From Bradyrhizobium sp. CSA112 (GTDB taxonomy: Bacteria > Pseudomonadota > Alphaproteobacteria > Rhizobiales > Xanthobacteraceae): a stretch of 64,000 nucleotides of DNA. The number at the start of each line of letters is the position of its first letter. Positions within the stretch are counted from its first letter, which is position 1. A program made the translations under genes and the position numbers. This document shows positions 16,355-25,230 of the stretch, in pieces. The stretch is taken from contig NZ_JAACFS010000001.1 in the NCBI RefSeq assembly GCF_029051645.1, positions 372,001 to 436,000 on the forward strand, written 5' to 3'. The notes under the pieces were generated by a model, which was given only the letters and a program-made list of their open reading frames with translations, made no database searches and had not been told where the DNA came from.

Positions 16355-19273
16355 CTAGCGCTGGCCCGAGAGTTCATCCAGCAGACCCTTCGCGATCTTA
16401 AGATCGTCGGTTTCGTAGCCCTCGCTGAAGCGGCTATAGAGCGGAGAGAGCAACTCGTACGCTTCGCCGACCCTCCCCTGATCCCGCCGCAGTCGCGCCA
16501 GGCTAGTCGTGGTGCGCAGTTCCCATGCGAGAGCCTCCTGCGTTCGGGCCAACTCAATCGACGCCAGAAAATCTTCCTCGGCCTGACCAGCGTCTCGCTG
16601 CAAGGCGACTACACCCTTGATCCGCAACAGCTCCGGACTGCACCAGCGCTCCTCGCTCTGCTCGTTTCGTCCGATCGCTTCATCGATCGCGGCCTTTGCC
16701 AGTAGGGCGTCTCCGGCGACCGCCAGCCCCTCGGCCAGAGCGCCCAGGAAGGTCGTGAGATACTGGACGAATCTGGCTCGGCGAAGTTCATCGATACCAA
16801 CTTTTAGCTGCTGCAAGCCGGCGGCGAGATTGCCGCGCTTGACCTGCAGTTCTCCTTCGAAGCAGCGCCCATAAGCGCGCCAGATATCAAGCTCATCGCT
16901 GGCGGTCTGATAGAGCAGCATCCTTGTGTAACGTTCCGCGGCCAACAGATCGCCAGCCATGAGGGCAATCGGACACGCTGCCTGAGCAAGCGCGTTGCAG
17001 AGCGAGAGCCTGTGATTGATCGAAAGAGCGTCGCTGACGTTATTCTCGACACAGCGTAGCGCCTCAGTCGCGAACCCCTGCAGCCATAGCACTCGTGCGA
17101 GCGTGATGCGTGCTGTCACCCCTTGGTCGAACTGGAAGCGCACCGCATGTGATCGACGGACGGGAGCTACGTAGTGCGCAAGCATCCGCTCAATGTGCTG
17201 TCTTGCACTTGACTGGTTGCCCAGGAAGTGCAGCGACGCACCTGTCAATCGATCGCCGAGCAATCGATCGTTGATATCCGCCGTCTTCTCGGCAACCGAA
17301 GAAAAGCGCTTCGCGAGCGCCAGAGCTTCGACGAACTCTCCGCGGTTGACTCGCGAAGCCCACATTCCCCACAGCGCTCGTAAGCGGTAATCAGTGTCGT
17401 CCAGACCTTCCGCGATTTCGAACGCGGTCGCCCACGCCGCTCCCGTGTCCCGGGCCGATGCTGTCGTATACATCTGCGACCAGGCAACCGCAGCATAGAG
17501 ATGCATCCGGCGCCGTTCGTCCTTTGTGCTTTCGTCGAGCGTAGTCAGCGCACGCTCGGCCCGGGTGCGACATTCCTCCATCAGCGACATCTCGAACCAA
17601 ACAGGCACCGCCGCGACCGTCAACTCTACACCGACGCCCGGATCGCCGCTCGGCGAAAATGCCCAATCAAGCGCGCCGCGGAGGTCGTCGATCTGTGGAG
17701 CATACGCGGACAACCATTCGGTGGTGGGCCACGTCTCCCACTCGGCAAGGGCGCGCTCGAACAGGTCAAGTTGGTAGAGCGCGTGTCGCCCCCTCACAGC
17801 TTGCGTCTCACCTACTTCACTCAGCCGCTTCTGGGCGTAGGCTCGCGCTGTATCAGTCAAGCGATAGTATACGGTCGCGCCTGCCACATCCGCTATGACC
17901 AGCGACTTCTCGACAAGGTCGGCAACGATCCCGTCGACCTCGGACGCGATTATTTTGTCGTCTCCGGCGATGGCGATGGCAGCCTCCATCGTGAAGCGTC
18001 CGGCAAAAACACCCAACCGGCGCATGACGACGCGTTCGACTTCGGAGAGCAAATCGTAGCTCCAATCGAACGCTGCACGAAGCGTCTGATGCCGTGGCAG
18101 GGCAGTGCGCCGACCGCGTGTCAACAGATGAAATCGATCGTCCAGGCGACTGGCCACTCCGCGAACCCCAAAGGCGTCAACGCGACACGCCGCAAGCTCG
18201 ATGGCCAGCGCAATTCCATCGAGCCGACGGCAGATTTGCGCGACAACCGGGACATCTTCATCCCTGAGTTCGTATCCGCCGGCGCTCGCTGACGCGCGCT
18301 CGACAAAGAGTTGTACCGCCGGGTAGCTAAGCGCTTCCATGGCTGTTAATCCTGCCTCGACAGGAGCAGTTTCCAGTGGCGGGAGGCGCTGCACGCGCTC
18401 ATCTTCGGCACGTAGAGGTTCTCGACTGGTGGCAAGGATGTGAACAGCCGGTGCGCCTTTCAAAAGTTCTTCAGCCAACTCCGCGGCCGCCAGCAAGACA
18501 TGCTCGCAGTTGTCGAGCAGGAGCAGCATCTGCTTGCCCTTCAGAAAGGAAGTCAGCGCGGGATATGGATTCTCCGAGCGGATCGGAACACCAAGCACGG
18601 ACGCGAGCGCGCTCGGCACAAGCTGGGGATCGTTGAGCGGAGCAAGATCGACAAACCGTCCACCATCTTTGTAAGAGGCTATCAACTGGTCGGCGACCGC
18701 CAGAGCAACTGTGGTCTTGCCGATTCCGCCCGGTCCGACGATCGTGACGAAGCGGCCTCGCTGTAGCCTGCTGCTCACCATGGCAACGATGTCAGCGCGG
18801 CCGATCGGTCGGGTGAGGCGGTCGGGCAAGTTGTGCCCTTTATGGGGGGCGGGGAAGGCTTGGGCTGCATCGCCGGTGGACCGTGAAACCGTTGCAACGA
18901 AGCGATATCCCCGACCAGGCACCGTAACGATATAATTCTCGCCGGTCCTACCTTCCGCTAGCGTACGCCGCACAGCATTGATCTGAGCCCGAACGTTCGA
19001 GTCCTCGACTGTGAGGCCAGGCCACACGCGGGCAATGAGGTCATCTTTGTCGACCACTTCGCCGGCGTGCTCAACCAAAGCTACGAGGATTTCAAAAGCT
19101 CGACTTCCAAGCGAAACCGGATTGTCGCCGCGAAGGAGTAGCTGCTGGCGCGGGACGAGGCGGAATGGGCCAAAGGTGAATGTAAGCTCGACGGACGCGC
19201 TTGCGTCATCACGTATGTCGGCTCCCGCCGCGGATAAAGGGTGATCACGGTCGCCTCTGATAGCGGGTGCCAT
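16355..19273 (-). CDS. Winged-helix DNA-binding regulator with NB-ARC-like ATPase and TPR-like C-terminus
   Basis: A 972-residue STAND-type regulator. Residues about 30-105 form an OmpR-type winged helix (SLGSRAFEILVALVEHAGEV, ending VPGRGYRFVATV). An ATPase follows with Walker A GPGGIGKTT, Walker B LLLLDNCEHV and sensor ILATSREPL. The C-terminal 500 residues are helical repeats suited to ligand or partner binding. Start ATG at 19273 has a purine-rich GAGGCGAG upstream; 19309 is possible. In this family ATP-driven oligomerisation exposes the DNA-binding domain. It is enclosed by the two copies of the response regulator; targets unknown. Confidence 0.9.
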   Translation of the reverse strand: MAPAIRGDRDHPLSAAGADIRDDASASVELTFTFGPFRLVPRQQLLLRGDNPVSLGSRAFEILVALVEHAGEVVDKDDLIARVWPGLTVEDSNVRAQINAVRRTLAEGRTGENYIVTVPGRGYRFVATVSRSTGDAAQAFPAPHKGHNLPDRLTRPIGRADIVAMVSSRLQRGRFVTIVGPGGIGKTTVALAVADQLIASYKDGGRFVDLAPLNDPQLVPSALASVLGVPIRSENPYPALTSFLKGKQMLLLLDNCEHVLLAAAELAEELLKGAPAVHILATSREPLRAEDERVQRLPPLETAPVEAGLTAMEALSYPAVQLFVERASASAGGYELRDEDVPVVAQICRRLDGIALAIELAACRVDAFGVRGVASRLDDRFHLLTRGRRTALPRHQTLRAAFDWSYDLLSEVERVVMRRLGVFAGRFTMEAAIAIAGDDKIIASEVDGIVADLVEKSLVIADVAGATVYYRLTDTARAYAQKRLSEVGETQAVRGRHALYQLDLFERALAEWETWPTTEWLSAYAPQIDDLRGALDWAFSPSGDPGVGVELTVAAVPVWFEMSLMEECRTRAERALTTLDESTKDERRRMHLYAAVAWSQMYTTASARDTGAAWATAFEIAEGLDDTDYRLRALWGMWASRVNRGEFVEALALAKRFSSVAEKTADINDRLLGDRLTGASLHFLGNQSSARQHIERMLAHYVAPVRRSHAVRFQFDQGVTARITLARVLWLQGFATEALRCVENNVSDALSINHRLSLCNALAQAACPIALMAGDLLAAERYTRMLLYQTASDELDIWRAYGRCFEGELQVKRGNLAAGLQQLKVGIDELRRARFVQYLTTFLGALAEGLAVAGDALLAKAAIDEAIGRNEQSEERWCSPELLRIKGVVALQRDAGQAEEDFLASIELARTQEALAWELRTTTSLARLRRDQGRVGEAYELLSPLYSRFSEGYETDDLKIAKGLLDELSGQR

Positions 19274-19409
19274 TTTTGGCTCGCCTCGTTGAGAGCGAAG
19301 GAAGATCAATTAGCACGCCGTGATGGAACCGGTCAATGTCGCTGTCCATCTCAAGCCGGGCAGTACTATCGGCGGTTCAAGCATCCTCCGCATTGGTCCA
19401 TCCTTCGAT

Positions 19410-20120
19410 CTAGGCTGAGTTCTCCTGTCGAACTTCCGCGGGCAGCAGCTCCCAGATGCGGATGAGTTGACCGACGGATGTCGCCTGCATCTTCTTCGTC
19501 ACATTGCCGCGGTGAAGCTTGACGGTAATCTCGCTGATGCCGAGATCGAACGCGATCTGCTTGTTGAGGCGGCCTTTTGCCACTTCGCGCAGGACCTCGC
19601 GTTCACGCGGCGTCAACTTCGCGTAGCGGTCGAGATGCTGCTTGATATGCCGGGCCGCGGTTCTCAGCGAAATATCTTTCTCGATTGCCGCCGTAACCGC
19701 ATCAAGGAGCGTCTGGTCTCTCACCGGCTTTGTCAGGAAATCTGCGGCTCCAGCCTTCATCGCTTGCACCGTCATGGCGATGTCGCCGTGACCGGTAAGG
19801 AAGATGATCGGCCGCGTATTGCCGTTCGAGGCGAGATGTTGCTGCAGATCCAGGCCGCTTGCTCCGGGCATACGGACATCGAGAATGAGGCAGCCCGGGC
19901 GATCCGGAAGGTCGGCGTGCAATAGCTCTTGCGTCGATCCGAAGCAGCATGCGTCGATCCCCACCGAGTGAAGAAGCTCTTCAAGTGCGGATCGCACCTC
20001 CTCGTCATCGTCCACGATCAAGACGAGAGGGCGTTCCATATTGTCGGCAGCGATGTTCATGGGAAAGCGGTGTAAGGGCGGTAAGGCAGATGAGTCGGCG
20101 AGTGCAGTGATACCAAGCAT
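19410..20120 (-). CDS. FixJ/NarL-type response regulator, copy B
   Basis: A 236-residue receiver plus LuxR helix-turn-helix, start ATG at 20120 with AAGGAGG seven bases upstream. All receiver residues are intact (DDDEE, LDVRMPG, FLTKPV). The nine differences from copy A after residue 27 include two next to the recognition helix (GNVTKK here, GSITKK in copy A) and five in the last nine residues; the first 27 residues diverge more. No kinase lies next to it, so it may share the PAS kinase at 11793. Confidence 0.93.
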   Translation of the reverse strand: MLGITALADSSALPPLHRFPMNIAADNMERPLVLIVDDDEEVRSALEELLHSVGIDACCFGSTQELLHADLPDRPGCLILDVRMPGASGLDLQQHLASNGNTRPIIFLTGHGDIAMTVQAMKAGAADFLTKPVRDQTLLDAVTAAIEKDISLRTAARHIKQHLDRYAKLTPREREVLREVAKGRLNKQIAFDLGISEITVKLHRGNVTKKMQATSVGQLIRIWELLPAEVRQENSA

Positions 20121-20170
20121 TGCGTAGCCTCCTTCTGATCGCTTCTGTCCCGTCTCTGTCGCGGTCGCTC
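19410..20170 (-). repeat. Long direct repeat, copy B
   Basis: Partner of 14396-15155. Similarity covers the whole gene and its Shine-Dalgarno leader and fades upstream near 20170; the N-terminal codons are the least conserved coding part. Confidence 0.85.
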
Positions 20171-20444
20171 GGCTAGGTTCGAGCGTTCGGTGTGCGTTCT
20201 AGGGGCTGCGGGGTTCCGGCGTCTTTCCTAAAGCCGCTGTGCTTTGCCGGAACCTGCTCCGAGCTCGCAATTGTGAACCAACTGCCCGGTCGCCGCGGAC
20301 GCGCGACCGAGCGATCCAGCGGCCAGATCGTTTTGAAATCGCTACGAAAATCGTTGTGATGCGATTGGCTCGATTGCTGTCACAACAGCTTCGCGTATCA
20401 CGAGCAAGTCTGGACGGTCGCTCGCCGATTTCCGATAATGTGCG
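20121..20444. other. Divergent intergenic region with an inverted repeat
   Basis: Separates response regulator copy B (minus) from the AraC gene (plus). I see no gene. GTTGTGA at 20353-20359 and TCACAAC at 20380-20386 form a seven-base inverted repeat with a 20-base gap, about 60 bases before the AraC start, a possible operator. A TTCCGGC/GCCGGAA pair with a longer gap lies near 20215-20255. Confidence 0.45.
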
Positions 20445-21437
20445 GTGACCTCACAGGGCGACGATGATCCGCCTCGCCCGATTCCAATCATGAGACCAAC
20501 CCAGATGACACAGGCTGGCGCCTTCGGACAGAGGCTCGGAAAATTCCTGCACCTGAAGGATGCACCGCCGTCGCTGATCACGCGTTCACTGCGCGGCGTC
20601 GAACTCGCGGTTACCGAAACGCGCGATGATAATCCTGTGCCGAGTCTATCCGGCTCATTCACCGCCGAGGATGCCTTTATCGTCAGCCTGAAACTCCGCG
20701 AGTTCCCGGACTGCGAGCTCTGGGAGAACGGCAAGTGCGTGATGAAGGCGGATGTCCCGGCGGGCGCAACATATCTGTACGATCTCAAGCGCGATCCGCG
20801 CTATGTGATCGACAAGCCGTTCCACTCCCTGTTTTTCTATCTGCCGCGCTCGGCGCTCGACGGCCTCACCGAACAGTCCCGCAAGCCACGCGTGGGAGAG
20901 CTTGCCTGCGAACTCGGCGTTGGCCATGACGATGCGATCGTCCGTCATATCGGGGCATCGCTGCAGGCCGGGCTGCGTCGGCCGGACGAGGCCAACCAGC
21001 TTTTCATCGATCACATGATGCTCGCGCTCACCGCGCATGTCGCCCAGGCCTATGGCGGGTTTCGGCCCGGCACCGAACCGACCCGCGGCGGTCTCGCGCC
21101 GTGGCAGGCGAGGCGCGCCTGCGAAAGACTCGAGTCCGACCTCGGCGGAAAACTTTCACTGCAACAGATCGCGGCTGAGTTCGACCTCTCGGTCAGCCAT
21201 TTCTCACGCGCATTTCGCGTTTCCACCGGCCTGCCGCCCCATCAGTGGCTTCTTCAGCAGCGCGTGAAGGCGGCCAAGCAATTGTTGACCGTCCGCGACC
21301 TGCCGCTGTCCGAGATCGCGATGTCGGCCGGCTTCGCCAATCAAAGCCACTTTACGCGGGTGTTTTCTGCCATGGTCGGCGTCAGCCCGGGCGTTTGGCG
21401 CCGCGAAGCGCAGGGCATTTCGGAAACCGAGACCTGA
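20445..21437 (+). CDS. AraC family transcriptional regulator (second)
   Basis: A 330-residue regulator with the double helix-turn-helix at the C-terminus (SLQQIAAEFDLSVSHFSRAF, then LSEIAMSAGFANQSHFTRVF) and the usual VGVSPGVWRR ending. The N-terminal domain is about 200 residues with no recognised ligand motif (CVMKADVPAGATYLYDLKRD). The GTG at 20445 opens the frame; ATGs at 20490 and 20505 are alternatives, none with a strong ribosome site. Convergent with the catalase-like gene, which it need not control. Confidence 0.9.
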   Translation: MTSQGDDDPPRPIPIMRPTQMTQAGAFGQRLGKFLHLKDAPPSLITRSLRGVELAVTETRDDNPVPSLSGSFTAEDAFIVSLKLREFPDCELWENGKCVMKADVPAGATYLYDLKRDPRYVIDKPFHSLFFYLPRSALDGLTEQSRKPRVGELACELGVGHDDAIVRHIGASLQAGLRRPDEANQLFIDHMMLALTAHVAQAYGGFRPGTEPTRGGLAPWQARRACERLESDLGGKLSLQQIAAEFDLSVSHFSRAFRVSTGLPPHQWLLQQRVKAAKQLLTVRDLPLSEIAMSAGFANQSHFTRVFSAMVGVSPGVWRREAQGISETET

Positions 21438-21460
21438 TCCAGGCCGAGACCTGATCTAGG
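21427..21460. repeat. 17-bp tandem duplication across a stop codon
   Basis: CCGAGACCTGATCCAGG (21427-21443) is followed directly by CCGAGACCTGATCTAGG. The first copy contains the AraC gene's TGA, so the second looks like a recent slippage duplication of the gene end that did not change the protein. Confidence 0.8.
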
Positions 21461-21473
21461 CAATGCCGGATGA

Positions 21474-22535
21474 TTAGCGACGCTTCGCCAGCGAGATGGC
21501 GTAGGCTTCGCTGCGCGCCGCAAAGATCTCGTCCGGTGGATGACCGATGCCGTCGGCAAGATTGGCCGGATCGAAGATGGACACGTCGCACACCTCGTCT
21601 GCTTCAATACCGGTGATGACGATCGTTCCCAGCCGTATCGCTTCACGATGATCCTCATCCGGCCACCGGACAGTCACGTCCATTGTGGGATCGCCGGGAC
21701 AGTCGAGCAGTGCCATCACGTTGAACCGGACATCGCCTGCAGCGATCCGGGTTTCGAGATCATCGTGCAGGAAATCGACAGATTTCGCTTTGACCTCGTC
21801 CTTGGTCTGCGCGACTTCCGCGCCAACCGGAACGACCTTGAACTTGATGAACCGCGTTTCGCCTTTCGCATTCGTTGCGGGAAAGGCGTGCACTCCCCAA
21901 TAGACGATGTCGGCAAAACTCCGGGGTGGCGGGTGCGCGGCGATATAGCTAGCCTGATGCAGTGTTTCCGGATTGGTGGCGGAGAATGGCCTGACTTTCC
22001 TCATGTCCGGCTTGCCGCCCGGCCCCGGCATGCGCACCCTGAGGTAAGCCAGCATCTGGTCAAGTGTCCGCGCAAAATGCACCGGCGCGCTTTGCACGAG
22101 AATGTCCGAACGATGGCCATCACCGCCGAGCCTGAAGCTGAAGCCGCGCAGCACGAAGTTGTCGGTATCCGCCATTTCGGGATCGCCGCCACCCACCGAG
22201 AAGCGGGCCAGCACGCGTGATGGTCTTGTGAAGCTGCGGGATTTCGTAATCTCCACCGCCCGGTCAGACGCGGCATAGGTTCCGCGAACGCATCGGCCCT
22301 TGGCGAAACTGGCCCGCACCTTCGGTGGATCGCCGGCTACCGCTTTCAAGGCGTCTATGATGGCGGCGGGCGTGGCGGCGCCGGTCGGGAACCTGGACAT
22401 GGTGAAATCTTGGGCGTGAGCGTTTGATGCTTGTTTAGGCACCGGACAGGTGCCGCGTCTTTCCCAAAACGGCCATGCCTTGTCCGATTCCGCTCCAGGT
22501 ACGCCATCGCGAGGCACCTTGCGTCTGGCCGGCAT
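21474..22535 (-). CDS. Catalase-related protein lacking the distal histidine
   Basis: A 353-residue (or 308 from the ATG at 22400) member of the small catalase-like peroxidase family. Family landmarks: FSVGGGDPEMADTDNFVLRG, FAATN-like block FSATNPETLHQ, YWGVHAF, and C-terminal SIFDPANLADGIG with the tyrosine in EAYAIS that would be the haem ligand. The distal histidine expected in RxxHAKG is replaced: the segment reads VRASFAKGRC, Phe codon at 22305-22307. Ordinary catalase or peroxidase activity is therefore doubtful. No export signal is evident. The N-terminal 45 residues are poorly supported and no clear ribosome site marks either start. Confidence 0.85.
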   Translation of the reverse strand: MPARRKVPRDGVPGAESDKAWPFWERRGTCPVPKQASNAHAQDFTMSRFPTGAATPAAIIDALKAVAGDPPKVRASFAKGRCVRGTYAASDRAVEITKSRSFTRPSRVLARFSVGGGDPEMADTDNFVLRGFSFRLGGDGHRSDILVQSAPVHFARTLDQMLAYLRVRMPGPGGKPDMRKVRPFSATNPETLHQASYIAAHPPPRSFADIVYWGVHAFPATNAKGETRFIKFKVVPVGAEVAQTKDEVKAKSVDFLHDDLETRIAAGDVRFNVMALLDCPGDPTMDVTVRWPDEDHREAIRLGTIVITGIEADEVCDVSIFDPANLADGIGHPPDEIFAARSEAYAISLAKRR

Positions 22536-22875
22536 GCCCGTGCACCGGTTCTCTTCCGCCCGTCAGCCATCCAGCTTTCGGGCTAATTCACCCTAGACCA
22601 GGAGATTAGAAGTACGAGCCCAGCGCACGGTAGCGCGAGCAACTCCACGCAACGCATCCTTGCGCAATCTCGTCAAAACAAAATGGGTGAGGACGATGCG
22701 CATAAGCAAGCGGCGAGAACGGGCGGAGAGGCCTTTGCCAGGCAGGTCTCGGGAAGAGATTCTTTCGTTCGGATCGCGGTCGAATCTCGCAACGATGGTC
22801 TTGCCGAATCGGGTGTCCATATCTGGACAGTCCGATGGGATGAACCGCGACAAACTGGTCTATGCCGCCCGCCAT
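22536..22875. other. Region between catalase-like gene and sigma factor
   Basis: The plus-strand frame stays open back to 22660, but the residues before 22876 are not conserved-looking and no good ribosome site precedes them. Apart from the likely promoters of the two divergent genes I see nothing here that I can support. Confidence 0.4.
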
Positions 22876-23529
22876 ATGACGGATACGGAGGAAAGTGCCT
22901 CTGACGAGATGCTGCTAAAAAACATTGCGGAGGGAGATAAAGCCGCAATGCACATCATGTTCGCTCGTCACCGTGTAAGGGTGTTTCGCTTCATCCAAAG
23001 GATAGTCCGCAATACGGCAATTGCAGAAGATATCGTCAGTCAGGTGTTTCTTGATGTCTGGCGTTCCGCAGATAGCTTTGAAGGCCGCTCGCGAGTCTCC
23101 ACCTGGTTGCTCTCGATTGCCCGCATCAAGGCGTTGAGCTCTTTCCGAGCGCGATCGTATGAGAATATCGATCAGGAAGATGTGGTCGGCATCGCCGATG
23201 CCGCAGACACGCCGGAAGTGGCGCTCGATCGCAAGAAAACCAGTGCCGTCCTGCGAGCATGCATTAACAGGCTGCCTCCTGCTCACCGCGAAATCATCGA
23301 TTTGATCTACTATCACGAGAAGTCAGTCGCTGAGGTAAGCGAGATTGTCGGCATTCCCCATGCCACCGTGAAGAGCCGGATGTTTTACGCGCGTAAGCGA
23401 CTTGCGGGAATGCTTGTGAGCGCCGGTTTCGAGGCCGCAGCGGTCCGGACAGCCGTTGATGAGGGGAGAGAAGCAAGACCATCTGGCGGATTGCATCTCA
23501 AACTGCAGGCAGAGTCATCGGCAATTTGA
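22876..23529 (+). CDS. RNA polymerase sigma factor, ECF family
   Basis: A 217-residue group 4 sigma factor. Region 2 spans about residues 20-90 (MFARHRVRVFRFIQRI, AEDIVSQVFLDVWRSADSFE, RVSTWLLSIARIKALS) and region 4 about 120-180 (LPPAHREIIDLIYYHEKSVA, EIVGIPHATVKSRMFYARKR). Start ATG at 22876 matches where the domain begins; ATG 22840 is an alternative with a weak purine stretch. No anti-sigma gene follows: the next gene is convergent. The C-terminal 35 residues are a short extension after region 4. Confidence 0.92.
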   Translation: MTDTEESASDEMLLKNIAEGDKAAMHIMFARHRVRVFRFIQRIVRNTAIAEDIVSQVFLDVWRSADSFEGRSRVSTWLLSIARIKALSSFRARSYENIDQEDVVGIADAADTPEVALDRKKTSAVLRACINRLPPAHREIIDLIYYHEKSVAEVSEIVGIPHATVKSRMFYARKRLAGMLVSAGFEAAAVRTAVDEGREARPSGGLHLKLQAESSAI

Positions 23530-23585
23530 TAGCGGCTTGACGCCACAATCGCAGTCCGCGCACCATCGACACGCGAACGACTGTT

Positions 23586-24371
23586 TTAGGCGTCAACCGC
23601 AACCTTCAATGCCTCGGCCCGGATTTCCTCGACGAGCCGTTCCTTCAGCCTGACGAATTCAGGCGCGGTTTTGATCTTGTAGGATCGCGGGTGAGGCAGA
23701 TCGATCGCGATCTCGGCCTTGATGCGACCGGGACGGGCGCTCATGACGATGACGCGGCTGCCGAGGAAAATCGCTTCCTCGATATCATGAGTGACGAACA
23801 GCACGGTCTTCTGGTCGCGTTCCCAGATGCCGAGCAGCATTTCCTGCATCAGCACACGGGTTTGATTATCCAACGCCCCGAACGGCTCGTCCAGCAACAG
23901 GATCTTCGGATCGTTGGCAAGCGCGCGGGCGATCGCCGTGCGTTGCTGCATGCCGCCGGAGAGCTGCTTCGGCCAGTGATTCTCAAAGCCGGATAAGCCG
24001 ACCCGATGAATGTACCCATCGGCGATCTTGCCGCGATCCGCCTCGGATATCCCGCGCTCGCGCAGGCCGAACGCGATGTTTTCACGCACCGTTAGCCACG
24101 GGAACAGCGTGTACGATTGAAACACCATGCCGCGATCCGCGCCGGGTCCCGCGACCTCGTGCCCGTCCAGAATGACGCGGCCGCTGGTCGGCCGGTCAAG
24201 CCCGGCGATGATCCGAAGCAGCGTGGATTTTCCGCAGCCCGACGGGCCGAGAATGGTGACGAAGTCGTTGTTGCCGACGCTGAGATTGGTCGGCTCCAGC
24301 GCCCGCGTCGGCGCATTGCCCTGGCGCGCAGGGAAAATGCGGGAGACCTGATCGATCTTCAGCTCGGTCAT
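23586..24371 (-). CDS. ABC transporter ATPase, NitT/TauT family
   Basis: A 261-residue nucleotide-binding subunit: Walker A GPSGCGKST, Q-loop FQSYTLFPW, signature LSGGMQQR, Walker B ILLLDEPFGALD, H-loop THDIEEA. It energises import with the permease and binding protein encoded upstream; its start overlaps the permease stop by ATGA. The open frame runs further upstream to 24566, but that part is out-of-frame permease sequence. Last gene of the hutF/hutC-linked run. Confidence 0.95.
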   Translation of the reverse strand: MTELKIDQVSRIFPARQGNAPTRALEPTNLSVGNNDFVTILGPSGCGKSTLLRIIAGLDRPTSGRVILDGHEVAGPGADRGMVFQSYTLFPWLTVRENIAFGLRERGISEADRGKIADGYIHRVGLSGFENHWPKQLSGGMQQRTAIARALANDPKILLLDEPFGALDNQTRVLMQEMLLGIWERDQKTVLFVTHDIEEAIFLGSRVIVMSARPGRIKAEIAIDLPHPRSYKIKTAPEFVRLKERLVEEIRAEALKVAVDA

Positions 24372-25144
24372 GCCAATTTCCACGGAAACAGCCAGGCGTT
24401 GAAGGCCTTGAACAGGAAGTCCGACACCAGCCCGATGAGCCCAATGACGATGATGCCGAAGATGATCTGGCCGGTGTTGAGCAGCGCCTGGCTGTCGGTG
24501 ATCATGTGGCCAATGCCCGACGATGAACCGATGAGCTCGGCGACGATGACGTAGGTCCAAGCCCACCCGAGAACGAGCCGAAGGATTTCCGCGATCTCGG
24601 GGGCAGAGGAGGGCAGCAGCACGCGGCGGATGATGCCGCTGTCGCCGGCTCCCAGCGTGTAGGCTGCTTCAACGAGGTCGCGCCTGGTATTCCCGACGTT
24701 GACGGCGATCATCAGGATAATCTGGAACACCGATCCGATGAAAATGACCAGCAGCTTCTGCAGCTCTCCGATGCCCGCCCACAGGATCAACAACGGGATG
24801 AAGGCCGAAGCGGGCAGGTAACGGGCAAACGACACGAACGGCTCAAGGAACGCCTCGATCGGCTTGTAGGCGCCCATCAGAACGCCGAGGGGCACCGCGA
24901 TAACGGCCGCCAGCGCAAAGCCGCCGACAACCCGCCAGATCGTCATGCCGATGTCGAACAGGAAGCCGTGCTTGGTCAGGAGTTCAAAGCCCTCCTGCAG
25001 CATGGTCAGCGGGTTCGCGAGAAACGTTTTGGAAACATAGCCGCCAAAAGTTGCCCATGCCCACAGGGCTACGAACAGGACGAAGAACGCAAAGCCATAG
25101 ACTGCGCGTTGCTTCGACGTCACGGGATCCAGGGGACGCATCAC
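24368..25144 (-). CDS. ABC transporter permease, NitT/TauT family
   Basis: A 258-residue inner-membrane permease with about six hydrophobic segments. The cytoplasmic EAA loop reads EAAYTLGAGDSGIIRRVLLP, followed by SAPEIAEILRLVLGWAW. It belongs with the binding protein (25231) and the ATPase (23586). The same family imports nitrate, taurine, sulfonates, thiamine precursors and riboflavin; linkage to hut genes suggests an imidazole-type or amino-acid-derived substrate but does not prove it. Confidence 0.93.
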   Translation of the reverse strand: MMRPLDPVTSKQRAVYGFAFFVLFVALWAWATFGGYVSKTFLANPLTMLQEGFELLTKHGFLFDIGMTIWRVVGGFALAAVIAVPLGVLMGAYKPIEAFLEPFVSFARYLPASAFIPLLILWAGIGELQKLLVIFIGSVFQIILMIAVNVGNTRRDLVEAAYTLGAGDSGIIRRVLLPSSAPEIAEILRLVLGWAWTYVIVAELIGSSSGIGHMITDSQALLNTGQIIFGIIVIGLIGLVSDFLFKAFNAWLFPWKLA

Positions 25145-25165
25145 AGGGCATGTTCCTCAAAGCGG

Positions 25166-25217
25166 TGCGCTGATCGCGAAAGCCCGCTTCCACATCTGTG
25201 GAAGAGGGACCAGCGCA
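25166..25217 (-). repeat. Nested hairpin between binding-protein and permease genes
   Basis: Inner arms CTTCCACA (25187-25194) and TGTGGAAG (25197-25204) with a two-base loop, enclosed by outer arms TGCGCTG (25166-25172) and CAGCGCA (25211-25217). It begins 14 bases after the binding-protein stop. No T-run. Position and form fit an mRNA-stabilising or attenuating element that gives more binding protein than permease. Confidence 0.6.
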
Positions 25218-25230
25218 GCGCCGAACGAAC

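Noticed and set aside
24372..24566. N-terminal extension of the NitT/TauT ATPase gene
   Set aside because: The extra residues are the permease sequence read in another frame; the ATG at 24371 in an ATGA overlap is the natural start.
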